Positions 36,837 through 47,849 of a stretch of DNA of 64,000 nt are shown in pieces. The position numbers and the translations under genes are program-made. Under the pieces are notes generated by a model. The model worked only from the letters and a program-made list of their open reading frames with translations. It was not told the DNA's origin and made no database searches. The DNA is from Tetmemena sp. SeJ-2015 (Eukaryota; Ciliophora; Spirotrichea; Sporadotrichida; Oxytrichidae). Where the stretch lies: assembly GCA_027382625.1 (NCBI GenBank), contig JAJKFJ010022255.1:1-64000 (forward strand), written 5' to 3'. How positions within the stretch are numbered: position 1 is the first letter of the stretch; each line of letters begins with the position of its first letter.

Positions 36837-38305
36837 AAAATAGCTTTAATTTAGGGAGAACCTTTTATTGGACCCTTAGCTTTATCTCTAATTTCACATT
36901 ATGAAAATAAGTTAGCGAGCTCTATCTCATTGATATTGCTTTTGCTGTTCTCTTACTTTTTGGTTTGGGTTCTAAATAGTGATGACTAATGTTTGTCCAT
37001 CGCAGATTGTCTCTGCTTGCTATTTTACTGATTAATAGTCTTTGCCCTTTCTATCATTCTCTATTTAGAGTCAGATTCCTAAATCAGATTTTGAAATTTA
37101 CTACTAGTCAGGGGTGATAACTAGTTTTTCTCTATCACGATTGAAGTGTTAAAATCTTTACTATCTACAATAAATAAATTACAATAAAAGAAAACATAAA
37201 ATTATTATAAAAAATAAAGTAATTTTAGCCAAAATAAAGATAATCACATAACAAATTTTTCTAAACATTCTTTAAAGTAATTAAAAATATATAAAAAGGA
37301 GAAAATATTTACTTTAAATAAACTTAAACTGAAGTCATTTTATTTTCAAGAGAAAGCATTTATGATTTATTATAATAACCATTCATGTTTTTTTAATAAA
37401 TCTAGCTTATTAGAAAGATCATGTTTATCAATCACTTTGCTAATAGTAGTAGGAGTCTATTCTTGTTCTTTATGATATTTAGAGTTGGTTTGTTACATAA
37501 TCTTTTTCTATTTTAAAGTACTTTTCTATGTTTTGATAAGAGTGATGGCTGGACTATTCTTTTTAAATAGCTATTTTGGCTCAAAGATTTTTAACAAATT
37601 AAAAATAATCACTTGCTATTAACTTTATAAAGCCTTTTTGAGTGAGATTCTTATTTAAGTCACCATCTATTCCCTTTTATTGAATAATTCCCTCTTCCAA
37701 AAGCAAGTAATCTAGTATACTTTTGCTAAGTTTATCATTAAATTAAATAGATCACTCTTAGCACTCTCGATTAAATTCTATAAACAAAAGGTATGCTTTC
37801 GTTTGTCTTGTAGTCCTCTTAGTTTTGGAAGTCAAGGGTGATTTATTTTTTAATTTAAGAGAAGGTTTAGAAATCGATTGTTTAAAGTTAATATTCTAAG
37901 GAATGTCTCTGATATTAAATGTAAATAATTCATAGAGTTTTAAATTTTCTGATGACATTCAATAATGATATGTCATTTACCTATAATACATTTAATAAAA
38001 TATACATTGCTTCCCTTTAGCTGAAGAATGGATATCTGTTCTTAAGATAATAGAACATTAGTCAAGCTTAAAATATTATTTCTATAAGAATATATAATTT
38101 GTGCTGTCATGCAAGTTAAAAACATAAGTTTATTCTCTTCAATAACTTGGATTATATCAAATTAATTTGCCAGCAATTGCTTTGCATTCATATTTTGAGA
38201 TTTATTTAATCTCAATGCAAATTGATTTATTATGATTTAAAAATAAGGAACTACTTCTTTCTTTTCAATCGGTATAGAGTAGCTATTGAGCGACATATTC
38301 TGCAT
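36837..38305 (-). CDS. hydrophilic Gln/Lys/Ser-rich protein, IES-interrupted
   Basis: ATG at 38305 (MQNMSLNSYSIPIEKKEVV), then blocks such as SILDYLLLEEGIIQQKGIDG, LNKNLTQKGFIKLIASDYFQ, KTQKSTLKQKKIMQQTNSKY and QESDSKQRMIERAKTINQQN, ending with NEIELANLFSQCEIRDKAKG and TGA at 36837-36839. Blocks alternate with AT-rich gaps of IES size. No domain recognised. It starts about 380 bp upstream of the kinase stop side, on the same strand. Confidence 0.6.
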
Positions 38306-39499
38306 TCTAACCCAAAAAATTAAGACCACGTTACCAGCCTGATAGCAGGGTTGACTCTCTTTCCTAGACTCTATTTTAACTGCATTAAAAATATCATTAT
38401 CGTTTCCTCAGAGTAGCTATCATAAACTAATTTATTATTACAATAAAATAAATAAATAAATTATATGAAGCGTCGGGTTATAAAGAGGAAGTCACCAAAT
38501 ACTTGCAATATACTTTAATTTTACAGTCATAAAGATACAAAAATTAGTTTGGTTTATTATAAAATTGTTGAAAATTAATTAGGAATTAAATATCCTTAAT
38601 TAAAATTTGTATTATTTTTATTGTGTTTTTTACTCGAAATTATCTTAAATTTGACCAATTAAAGTTTATTTTCTGTCATTCAGATTTTAAAAGCAAGAGA
38701 ATTAAATTTAAACGTAATACTTAGCTTTACGGAAAATAACTTACAGAATTCTCTAATTTTTATATTTAAATTACTGTTTTTTAAATTAAAAAAGCTTTAA
38801 AATTGTTTTGTTTTATTATATTTTAGCTATTGACATGCTGATTTTAATTAACTTCTATGAGACTATTTTGATGTATTTAGGTGCTTGCAGGTTGGTTTAA
38901 TTCAGTGGAAACCTTATTAAATTATTAGGAGGGCTATATTTAGCCATTTTTATTAATATTAAGTTCATAGTTCAGTTCCTAGTTATTATGGGATTTTTGA
39001 AATAAAATTCACCTTTTTAAATTTACCTAAAATAAGTCTGTACTTATATAAAGTAAAGTAAAAGGAAAATTTGAGGAATGTAAATTAATAATCATTTTCC
39101 AAAACCAGCACTTATCGTACTAGTTAAGAATCACGATATACCATCCTATGTAACTGTACTTATATAAATAAGGGCTAAATCTTTATTAATTTTATGTTGA
39201 TTTGAAAAATAAAATCATTTATCTATGCAAATTTAAACAAAAAATATTTTATATTTCTTTAATAAATTAAATTTTGAGAATAGCATTATTTGATCTTTAG
39301 TTGCCATTCTATTTAAACAAAATCATTTTAATAAAGGCTAAATATAAATAATTTATGATTCTTCTTATTTTTATTTATTTACTATCATGAACTATCGCTC
39401 AAATTATTAAACTAAAATATCTTATAATTTAATTAATTATATAAAAGAAAAAGACTAAATATGAGTCTAAATATTGTGAAAATTATTGTTTTTATAAAT
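38306..39499. other. AT-rich spacer
   Basis: More than 1 kb of very AT-rich DNA without coding character, tandem repeat or RNA gene that I can support. Likely intergenic germline-limited sequence. Confidence 0.55.
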
Positions 39500-42308
39500 T
39501 ATAAAATATCATGCACTGCATTTCTCTTGTTAGATGAATGATCTTAGCTGCTTTGGAGAGACTCGCTTTCTTCCTACAGCTGTTCTATTGAACCTCCTTC
39601 GTAGATTTAATCATTTTATTTGGATCTCCTGGATATACTCTATATAAATTAAAGTAAAGTGGAGCTGCCTTTTTAAACCTTGTAGAGTTTGTTTATTAGA
39701 GATTCCTTCAATAGCTATCTTTATAATCAAATGAAATAATTTGATTAATTAAGATCATAATAAGTACTTTGAAAAGATCTTTATTTTGAAATTTACTAAA
39801 TGTTTCATTAAACCTATTTATACTTTTTATCTTTAAAGCCTGCTGATGAAAATCTTGGCTAAGAGAGCCATAACACTAGAAAGACCTCCTGTTAAACTTA
39901 GATATTCCATGACACTATTGACTGTGCGAGTAGTCACATCCTTAGAGTAAGAGCTCATTAATTAAATGCCCGTCCTTGCCATATTTCTAGCCTCTGGTTA
40001 ATAGTGATAAGTAGATCCTTTGTGAATGTCTAAGTATTTGTAGTGGCTATTTCCAAACATCGGACCCACCCAAGAATCCTGGGTTACTAGTTCATTCTCT
40101 GACAATACTATATCCTGAGTATAGGCTCTATCGTAAGACATAGAGTACGTAAGAGAAGAGTACAAATTCTTTATAGGCTTCTTGTTAAATTCAAAAGCAT
40201 CGAAATAGCTTGACATCAGCATTATATGTACATCTGTCCTATCAAATACATCCAAAATTTTACTACAAAAATATTTTTTTAGAATTTTTCTTTTCATCCT
40301 TTATCTAGTCTAATGGAGCACATGAAAAATTAGCTCCTTAACTCTTAAGCGACGAGTTAGAGCAAGGACTTATGTAGGCTGCAAACTGACCTGAAATACC
40401 TGTTTATGATCCAAATATTTGGTAGTCGATAACCTCCGGGCAATAGAAATTATTTAGTGACATCGATTCAAATATATGTTCATCTCCTGAAAATCGAGAT
40501 CTTTAGATATAATATTCATTTGGTTAAAATAAATCTATTACAATTTATTGTCTTATACTCAGTAGTATTTTATTTCATTTTCCTATCTACATCGTATTTA
40601 CTAAAAATAAATGGGAAAGTTTTTTATTTTTTTAAGTTTAAACTTAAAATAGTAGTTTTAGACTTGAAAGAGCCCAATTTTGTAGTATTTGAATGGATGT
40701 GTATCTGCTTCATACTTGTGTTGGCCTATTATTATAAATTTAGAATTGATTTTCAAAATTAAGAAATAAATAATTAATTCGTTGGAGTGCGTTAAATACC
40801 CCCCCGCCTGAATTAAATAGTTTGTAGTTTGAATTCCATCTATTAGATTATAACTGTGCCATTCAGTTGAGTAGTGCATTAGTACAATTGGGTACTTTTA
40901 AAAATCCGTTACACCTCAGTTGTACAGTTGCACTAGTGAACTACTCAGCCGATTCACTTTCGCATGCTTATTCAGGCGTACCGTTCAGTCCTCTACAGTC
41001 ACTGCGGTTGTTCCCCATTGGTCTAGGTGGCTAGGATAGGGCGGGTCTACCCCGGGGCAGGGCGAAGGTAGGTGTCCGGGGTGTCCCCCTTGGCCAGTGC
41101 GGAGTACCCCCCCAGGGGGAGGGGGTTCGAACCCCGCCGGTGACCAGAGGACGGTGTGTAAGTGTGAGCCGGAGTTTACAGAGAGGACTAAGTAAGGATG
41201 AGTAGAGCAACAGTAACAGTAAGGGCCGGTTGGGGGAGGTCACCGGCGGGGTTCGAACCCCCTCCCCCTGGGGGGGTACTCCGCACTGGCCAAGGGGGAC
41301 ACCCCGGACACCTACCTTCGCCCTGCCCCGGGGTAGACCCGCCCTATCCTAGCCACCTAGACCAATGGGGAACAACCGCAGTGACTGTAGAGGACTGAAC
41401 GGTACGCCTGAATAAGCATGCGAAAGTGAATCGGCTGAGTAGTTCACTAGTGCAACTGTACAACTGAGGTGTAACGGATTTTTAAAAGTACCCAATTGTA
41501 CTAATGCACTACTCAACTGAATGGCACAGTTATAATCTAATAGATGGAATTCAAACTACAAACTATTTAATTCAGGCGGGGGGGTATTTAACGCACTCCA
41601 ACGAATTAATTATTTATTTCTTAATTTTGAAAATCAATTCTAAATTTATAATATTGAGAATCCTATTGCCAAATCGAAGTTCTTTTCAGTCAAATGAATA
41701 GATGAGGAATCCACGAATGGATCTTTATATAGAGTCTTCTTCACTATATTATTCAAGTCAAAATATTCATTTATAAATGGTGTGTGTTTTTTTCTGCTCA
41801 GCCAGCCTGACCAGCTCGGTGCAATAGTTTTTTTTTCTTGCTGTGGTTCTTCCGGCAGATTCAGTGTCTCAGAGTGTGAGCCAACGGGGGTGTTGGAGGT
41901 CAAGTCCACTTAGGGATTTTCTCTCGTCCCTAAATGAGAGCGGTGCGTCACTCCGACTAAATGACGTCATGGGTTAACACTTTGCATGAGGGACCGGTCA
42001 CACTAGTTATGAGCGTGTTTTAGTGGGTGATATAAAAGCCATATAAATACCCTTGCAGGATTCTTATTCTGCTAATCTAATCTAATCTAATTATTTACAA
42101 ATCGAATATTATTCGTTTTATTGACTACATCTCTGAGGCCATAAGCAAAGAATGCCAGCAGAAGCAGTCTTGTTATTATTGAGAAAGTACCGCCTAGCAC
42201 TGTTTGATAAGTAAAAATTTTGTTTAAAAATTGGCAAAGTTTAAAAAGTCTCGTTATTTTTGTATTAGAGAGTGATGGGAGCACCATATATATCACTTTT
42301 CTTAACAA
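39500..42308 (-). CDS. ciliate-type membrane protein split by a palindrome
   Basis: N-terminal MDS (42308-about 42090): FKLCQFLNKIFTYQTVLGGT then a transmembrane helix (IITRLLLLAFFAYGL). A second block (41909-41646) has KKHTPFINEYFDLNNIVKKT and ends NFDLAIGFSI exactly where the palindrome begins. Downstream of it, 40490-40300 reads FYCPEVIDYQIFGSQTGISG and YISPCSNSSLK, then 40297-39900 gives SSYFDAFEFNKKPIKNLYSS, a Ser/Thr-rich region and YLSLTGGLSSVMALLAKIF (second helix). From memory, this two-helix layout with YCP...SGxF..Y.SPCSNSS motifs occurs in a large uncharacterised ciliate family; function unknown. An apparent frame slip occurs near a run of seven A at about 40270. The part between the palindrome and 40490 has no agreed frame. 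The C-terminus is approximate. Confidence 0.65.
40730..41653. repeat. perfect 416-bp inverted repeat around a 92-bp spacer
   Basis: Left arm 40730-41145 and right arm 41238-41653 are exact reverse complements as far as I can check by eye. The outer part is AT-rich and the inner part very GC-rich, with C and G runs. The inner arm contains GGTTCGAACCCC, which matches the B box of Pol III promoters and is itself near-palindromic; no complete tRNA is evident. No transposase is encoded. The element interrupts the coding sequence of a membrane protein. Standard-code frames in the two arms are mirror images and not genes. It could be a fold-back element (MITE-like), a large IES, or an amplification chimera. 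Confidence 0.9.
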
Positions 42309-43262
42309 GCTTAAAGAATCTACTCTTTATAGTCATGTAAGTCTTGATAAATATAATTTAGTGTTCAAATAATCTGAGATGAAATTCTTTATTCTAATAT
42401 ACATGAATTCAGATACATTTATTAAAAATATAATGATAGCTTTAATTATCTTAAATAATTTCAATTTGACATTAAAATTGAATTTCAACTCTTTCTCTCA
42501 TCTGCCAATATTGTTTATATTTATCCTGAGTACTGATATATCACAAATAATTGAAAAGTATAAATTAGGAGTAGAGATTTGAATTCAATGTTTGGTGAAT
42601 AATTCTTTTAAACATTTGAAAGCAGAATTTTAATATTGATGTATTTAATCAGGGAAGGGAGTCGCAGCTCCCCCTCTCTATTTAATAAACTTTAATATAT
42701 AATATCGCGAACCCTCTCAGCACCTTTTAATTAATTTACCTATTTACTCACTTTCGATTATTGTTCTAATTCCAAAATACCTCTTATTAATCCGAAATCA
42801 TTAGACAAACAAAATACTCATTAAGGATAAAATAAATGTGCTTTATTATTAGAGTTTGCAAAAAATGATTTATTCGAGTTGAAGTTATTTAAGGGTTCGA
42901 TAATTGTGGTAATATAAGAAGTGCAGAGAGTTAAAGTCTAGAGTTCACGTGTAGCAGAGAACTCATTTCAGTTAGGTTTAACAATTTCCCATAAATTAAA
43001 AGTCAGAAGGCGAGTAACTTAAAAATTATTCCTTCAGATTGTGGAGTTCACATGTAGAAATAAAGCCGCCTAAAAGATTCTGGGAGTGTGAATTTAGGTT
43101 ATATTGCTTAAAGTTAAAGAAGAAGTTATCATCATTTGCAAAATAATTTAAAATAAATGGATAAAATTGAATTCTTAGTAAGAGTTTATTGATTGTGATA
43201 TATTTTTCCTCAATTAGTTACTTTGATATTTTAAGAAGTTATCTTCCTTTTTATTTATCTGT
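42309..43262. other. AT-rich spacer with a 95-bp spaced repeat word
   Basis: No supported gene. The word gagttcac(a/g)tgtag occurs twice, about 95 bp apart (near 42952 and 43047). A short GC-richer patch at 42650-42680 (gggagtcgcagctccccctc) is unexplained. Confidence 0.45.
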
Positions 43263-44145
43263 TCAAGCTACTTATTTTTAAGTATTGTTCTTGAACGCTT
43301 TTCCTGGACGCACCCTTAAAAGCATTTAAGATAACATTTTTAAATTGTCTTAGTGGAATTTCTCAATATGTTTATTTAGCTGATACTACCTGTAATACTT
43401 CGAGTGACACTAGGTGCACTCGTATCGCCTAAAAAGCAGAGATTAATAAAAAGACAGCATAAAGAAATAAACGGGCGTACTTATTTTGGAGATGGCGACG
43501 GGTGTGGTCTCTCATGTTTCCAATACTCTTAAAAGACTTTCCACATAAATTGCACTCGAAGGGTGTCTCGCCGCTGTGGATGCGCATGTGCACTTTTAGG
43601 TTACCCTTTTTGAAGAACGGTTTTTAGCAAATCGGGCACAAGACACTCTTCAATATTTAAAGATCCAATTTAATAATTGCCTTTATAAAGAAATAGTGAC
43701 ACTCTTGTAATTATACTTTCTCTTTTTCTATGTTTACTCCTTTGTGGATAGCTGTTATATTTTTTTAAGTCTCTTTTAAGAAACTTAGACGTCAAATAGT
43801 TTCTAGAAGGAATCATTTTCTATTAAGCTTTTGCACTAGATTGAGTCGTTGAGCACAAAATTTAAATACTTAGTCGCAATTATTGTTGTTGAGAGACTCA
43901 GCAGTGGCAAAAGATTCAATAGAGCAGTTCGAATCATGTTTGCCAGCTTGAATTTTAGACTTAAGGAGGCTTATCGCATCATTTTAAGCAGGAGGTGGGT
44001 AAATTAATTAGCAGCTGGGCTTAAAGAAGTACCGGGGTTCTTGGGATTACTTCTCATTCCTCATCGTAGGAAGTTACTGTTGCGATTAGGTTTGAATGCT
44101 AAGGTTGGAGTTTACCAGACACTATTATATAGTTTCTCTATTCAT
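43263..44145 (-). CDS. C2H2 zinc-finger protein, three fingers
   Basis: ATG at 44145 (MNRETIQQCLVNSNLSIQTQ) opens a Gln/Asn-rich N-terminus (KSKIQAGKHDSNCSIESFAT). An IES-like gap (about 43670-43800) follows. Finger 1: CPICQKPFFKKGNLKVHMRIH; linker SGETPFE; finger 2: CNLCGKSFKSIGNMRDHTRRH; a 52-nt intron; finger 3: CTQCHSKYYRQYQLNKHIEKFH. All zinc ligands are present and the H-S-G-E-T-P linker is close to the DNA-binding consensus (TGEKP). Stop TGA 43263-43265. A nuclear DNA-binding regulator is likely; target unknown. The gene shows both kinds of interruption, intron and IES. Confidence 0.88.
43429..43480 (-). other. 52-nt spliceosomal intron in the zinc-finger gene
   Basis: Minus strand CAAAATAA|GTACGCCC ... 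CTGCTTTTTAG|GCGATACGAG. Removing it joins LQNK to RYECTQC and reveals a third complete C2H2 finger. There is no pointer-like direct repeat at the ends, and GT-AG edges with a pyrimidine-rich 3' end fit an intron rather than an IES. Confidence 0.8.
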
Positions 44146-44948
44146 AGGTTTTATGGGCTGAGTGTAGCTTATCACGTGAGAAAATCAAAGTTATTTTTAA
44201 ATAATAATATTCATAAAATGAAATACGAATGTAGTGAATCAGTAAGAAGTTTTTTATTGCAATACAAGCCTATATCCTGAGGCTAGAATATAACTAAGTT
44301 TACTAATAAATTATCTCGCTTATTTTTTTATAAGTTTTTTCTCATGGTAGCATATGTTTGTAATAATAGTCCTCACTCACTTGGTGAATTAAATATGATG
44401 AATCACTACTTCTCTTATAAAAATAATAGTAATGATTATCTCAAATGCTATTTACAAAAAATTTAGTCTTAGAGAGAGAGACTGGATGGGAAGCAATAAA
44501 GATTTATTGATAAATTCTTGTTTAAAATTAGTATGCATGCTATTTTACGATATAGCTAGTATATTAAGTTTGCAAAATGGACAGTTATAGGATATCTGAT
44601 GATATGCACTCCACGTTTTAAAATGCCTGATGAGGAAAATATACCACATCACTCTTAAAACCATATTTACTAACTCCAAAAACCAAAATGAACAAAATAT
44701 TTACTACACTTATAAAAATAGACTATATTTTATTATGAGTGTTTTCGGATGCAAAAGAAAGCCACATCAGACTTAATGAATAAAGACTTTTCTGAGAATA
44801 ATTAGGAAGCAAGTTTTTCATTTACGCATTTTATATTATCTTTTTACTTGTGGTCGAATCATTCGTTCGTTTAGAGTACAAAGAAACAAGAATTTTCTAT
44901 CAATCATTTCAAGATTAAACTATTACAATTAAATCATCGAAGCCAGAA
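44146..44948. other. spacer, no supported gene
   Basis: Contains a standard-code frame 44041-44280 (+) that overlaps the 5' end of the zinc-finger gene on the other strand and is a shadow. The remainder is AT-rich and without features. Confidence 0.5.
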
Positions 44949-46862
44949 ATGAGTTTTTCCAACCCCGCAGTGCAGTAGCACTCTCTAGAAGGTCTCCACA
45001 GATATCTTATATATGAAATCCTTCAATTCCTCGAGCTCGGATCTACAATCAAACTTTCCTAAGCCAATAAGTCGTTTAACTCTTTGGTTTGCAAGCTTGA
45101 AGAGGGAAAAAGTCTACTGAAGTAGACAATTTGGAAAGAACTTGGACTGATCAAAGATGTATAGTTCGAGAAAGAGTTCTTGAGAAATACTTTGAAGGAC
45201 TCTGAAGATAAGTTAAGCTCAGATATCTTAATAGTTAAGATTTTTAAAAATTCATCTCTTGCTACAACGATTTAGAGTTTTGCAAGGATATGTATGCTAG
45301 AGTGCTTAAATGGTGGAAGCCTTCATGCCAGAGGCTTTTCGCATTTCGGTCGACTGGAGGAATAGACCAGAATTCCATCTATTATTATTTAAGCCACATC
45401 TTCAACCGCAGCTATTCTCACTTTGCCTATTGCTCAGAGATAAGTCCCAATGTAGACCTAACTGGTGTCTTTCTTAACTAGAGATAAGATGACATCCGTA
45501 AGGCTCTATTTCTCTTTAATATAGGGTAGATACGAATGGATGATCGAGGGTAGAACAATAAAGTGAAGAGCTTCTACTAGCCTCTACTTGACTGCAGGAT
45601 AGAGAAGCAAGAAGAAGGCGACTGTTAGCTCAAGCTTAAAAAAGAGATTAGTAATGTTTTTAATCCTTAATAAATTATTCGTAAATATGGTCTTTAACCT
45701 CCTTCTGAGTGTAAATCTTCTTAACATAATTAATCTCAGCCAGTTTAGCACACTCTCTCCCCACTCCTCCTCCCTTCCTCACTCCAACTGCTCCTTCCTC
45801 ACCCACCACTCCCTCTCTCCCCACCCTCTCTCATCTTCACTGAATTTCGCACCCTCACTCTGTTTTCTCTCTCTTAAGTACTTAAGAGAGAGAAAAGAGA
45901 GTGAGGGTAGCGAGCAGTGAAGATGAGAGAGGGTGGGAGAGAGGGAGTGGTGGGTGAGGGAGGAGCAGTTGGAGTGAGGAGGGAGGAGGAGTGGGGAGAG
46001 AGTGTGCTAAGCTGGTTGAGATCATTTATGTTAAGAAGATTGTCACTCAGAAGGAGGTCAACGACCATATTTATGAATAATTTATTAAGGATTAAAAACA
46101 TTACTAATCTCTTTTTTAAGCTTGAGCTAACAGTCGCCTTCTTCTTGCTTCTCTATCCTGCAGTCAAGTAGAGGCTAGTAGAAGCTCTTCACTTTATTGT
46201 TCTAACCCTCGATCATCCATTCGTATCTACCCTATAATTGATCTTTTCTTAAAACATATTTTTATGTTTGCAATGACTGAGGCTCTTATTTTCTTTAGAC
46301 CAAAGAGCTCCCTCAAATATCTTAAGAAACTTTCAACCTCTAGGCTTTTTGACTATGGTTTTGAAATTGCGATGATTTAATATTTCAAGTTAATTTTAAG
46401 AAATATTTAGATGAATTTGTCGAAATCTCCGAGGCAGATTTTTGAGAACTACTACCACTAAGTTTATTCTATTTTTTAATTAGTTTTGGGGAACCCTGCT
46501 CTTTTCAACAACTTTGTGAGTTTGATTCGTAAGCTTGAAAATGGAAGAGCGCTCTCAGAGCAGGAGCTGGTGAAACTAGTAAACTCTAAAGCATGTGAGC
46601 TCTATGACAAGATGAAGGAAATAGCGCAGTTTGTGAGCTACGAATTCAATGAGAGACTTGACCAAAACAGAACTCTGCTTTAATTGTCTTAGATTCAGTC
46701 ATTAATAGATATATCTTATGCTGATGAAGAGAGACTTCCCTCATTATGTGGAACTTCAGCATGCTGATGCGGTTTTGAGGAGTGCTCATTCACTCTTGAT
46801 TTTCGACAGAGTTAAGATATCCAGAAAGGGCAATTTCACTTGTCCCGTTAAAAGCTTATTTT
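44949..46862 (+). CDS. F-box-like ciliate protein, frame-broken
   Basis: ATG 44949 starts SLEGLHRYLIYEILQFLELG followed by QANKSFNSLVCKLEEGKS and IWKELGL, a pattern like an F-box (SCF ubiquitin-ligase adaptor). The frame then must switch near 45250 to continue MYARVLKWWKPSCQRLFAF, FAYCSEISPNVDLTGVF and QDDIRKALFLFNIG. After the palindrome, ALSEQELVKLVNSKACELYD and, in another frame, MKRDFPHYVELQHADAVLRS and KGNFTCPVKSLF complete it. The stop was not fixed. Two frame switches plus the palindrome mean either a pseudogene, sequence errors, or MDS segments not yet located. F-box assignment is by pattern only. Confidence 0.5.
45521..46236. repeat. imperfect zero-spacer palindrome, arms about 358 bp
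   Basis: Left arm 45521-45879 and right arm 45880-46236 are near-complete reverse complements meeting at CTTAAGTACTTAAG with no spacer. Scattered mismatches and small indels show that the arms have diverged, unlike the perfect palindrome at 40.7-41.7 kb. The inner half is an extreme polypyrimidine tract (left) and polypurine tract (right). The outer half of the left arm carries in-frame F-box-gene coding sequence (FYQPLLDCRIEKQEEGDCQL), so the right arm holds an inverted duplicate of it. Confidence 0.88.
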
Positions 46863-46924
46863 AAACTCTTAACTTTGATGATAAGTATCATTATATTCAA
46901 TTTTTGAAGCTTAGCAATCTTTGC

Positions 46925-47290
46925 CCACAATCAGGATATCGACTTCAAAGAAAATCAGTTGCTCAAGAAGGTTTTAATAAATGAGTTAATTCTTAATTGA
47001 TAGAAGCTGAATGACTGCAAGGAAATTTCTGACTTGGTTGAGCTAAGGAAGTTGTACCCTGAAATAATTCCTCCCATCCTGAACAAGGATCATATTTTAC
47101 TTTCAGATCATTTTCAAATTATTATCTTTTAATTTATAAATCAAGGGAGCTTAATCTCGGAGGGATCGCTTCCACAAATTAATCAAACAGTTATTTTCGA
47201 CCAATCATTTTATTAAGACCAGAATCTTCAGTTTTTATAATATAAAAGCAAAAGATATATTGATATGAGTTTAAGGAAACTCCTTTGAGA
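46925..47290 (+). CDS. coding-like segment, unassigned
   Basis: Forward frames give DIDFKENQLLKKVLINELIL and then, past a TGA, KLNDCKEISDLVELRKLYPE, IIPPILNKDHILLSDHFQ. The composition is protein-like and polar. It could be the C-terminal part of the F-box-like gene or another gene; neither start nor stop is secure. Confidence 0.35.
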
Positions 47291-47849
47291 TTGATTTTGT
47301 GGACCAAATTTTTAAATAGAAAGATTTCAAAGGTCTCAATTATCTCAATCTTATTATAATTTCATTTGAAACAATTGTAAGAATTTAAGCATCATTAAAA
47401 TATTATAGAAACTTTCCTAGAAGGTTGCAACCAGGTACATTACAGTCAAGTTGATAGAGGTAGACAACAGAATGCAAGAATTATATCTTCTTTTCATATT
47501 TATGATTGAATTAAACGATGAGCATCCTCAACCTAATTTATAGATAATAAATTTATAATCCATTTTTTGAAATTTTGACATAAAGCATATCTAATTCTAT
47601 GGCGACACAATTCCTGCCCACCTTTCCTAAAATTTTATTTGATTACCATAAACATTTCTGTATAAATTGTCTTATCAAGCAATAAACTGAATTTAAGAAT
47701 TTAAAGATCAAAATTTGCAAAAGCAATTTTATAAGAAAGCAATATTTTTGTACTAATTGGTTCAGCGCATTAGTTTATCTATCTTTGCTTGATAGTCTAT
47801 GATCTTTTACTTTAAGGCCTTCCTACTATTGATGGGCTAAAGTAATATG
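47291..47849. other. AT-rich spacer
   Basis: No coding region with start, stop or motif support, and no repeat seen. Confidence 0.4.

Noticed and set aside
41095..41145. A tRNA gene in the palindrome arm
   Set aside because: Only a T-arm/B-box-like motif is present; no cloverleaf with a matching acceptor stem and anticodon arm could be drawn.
41031..41398. Two Pro/Gly/Arg-rich open frames on opposite strands
   Set aside because: They are mirror translations of the two arms and spacer of the 416-bp palindrome, with no protein-family character.
45654..46171. Ser/Leu/Pro-rich frames on both strands
   Set aside because: They translate the polypyrimidine/polypurine core of the second palindrome; low complexity explains their openness.
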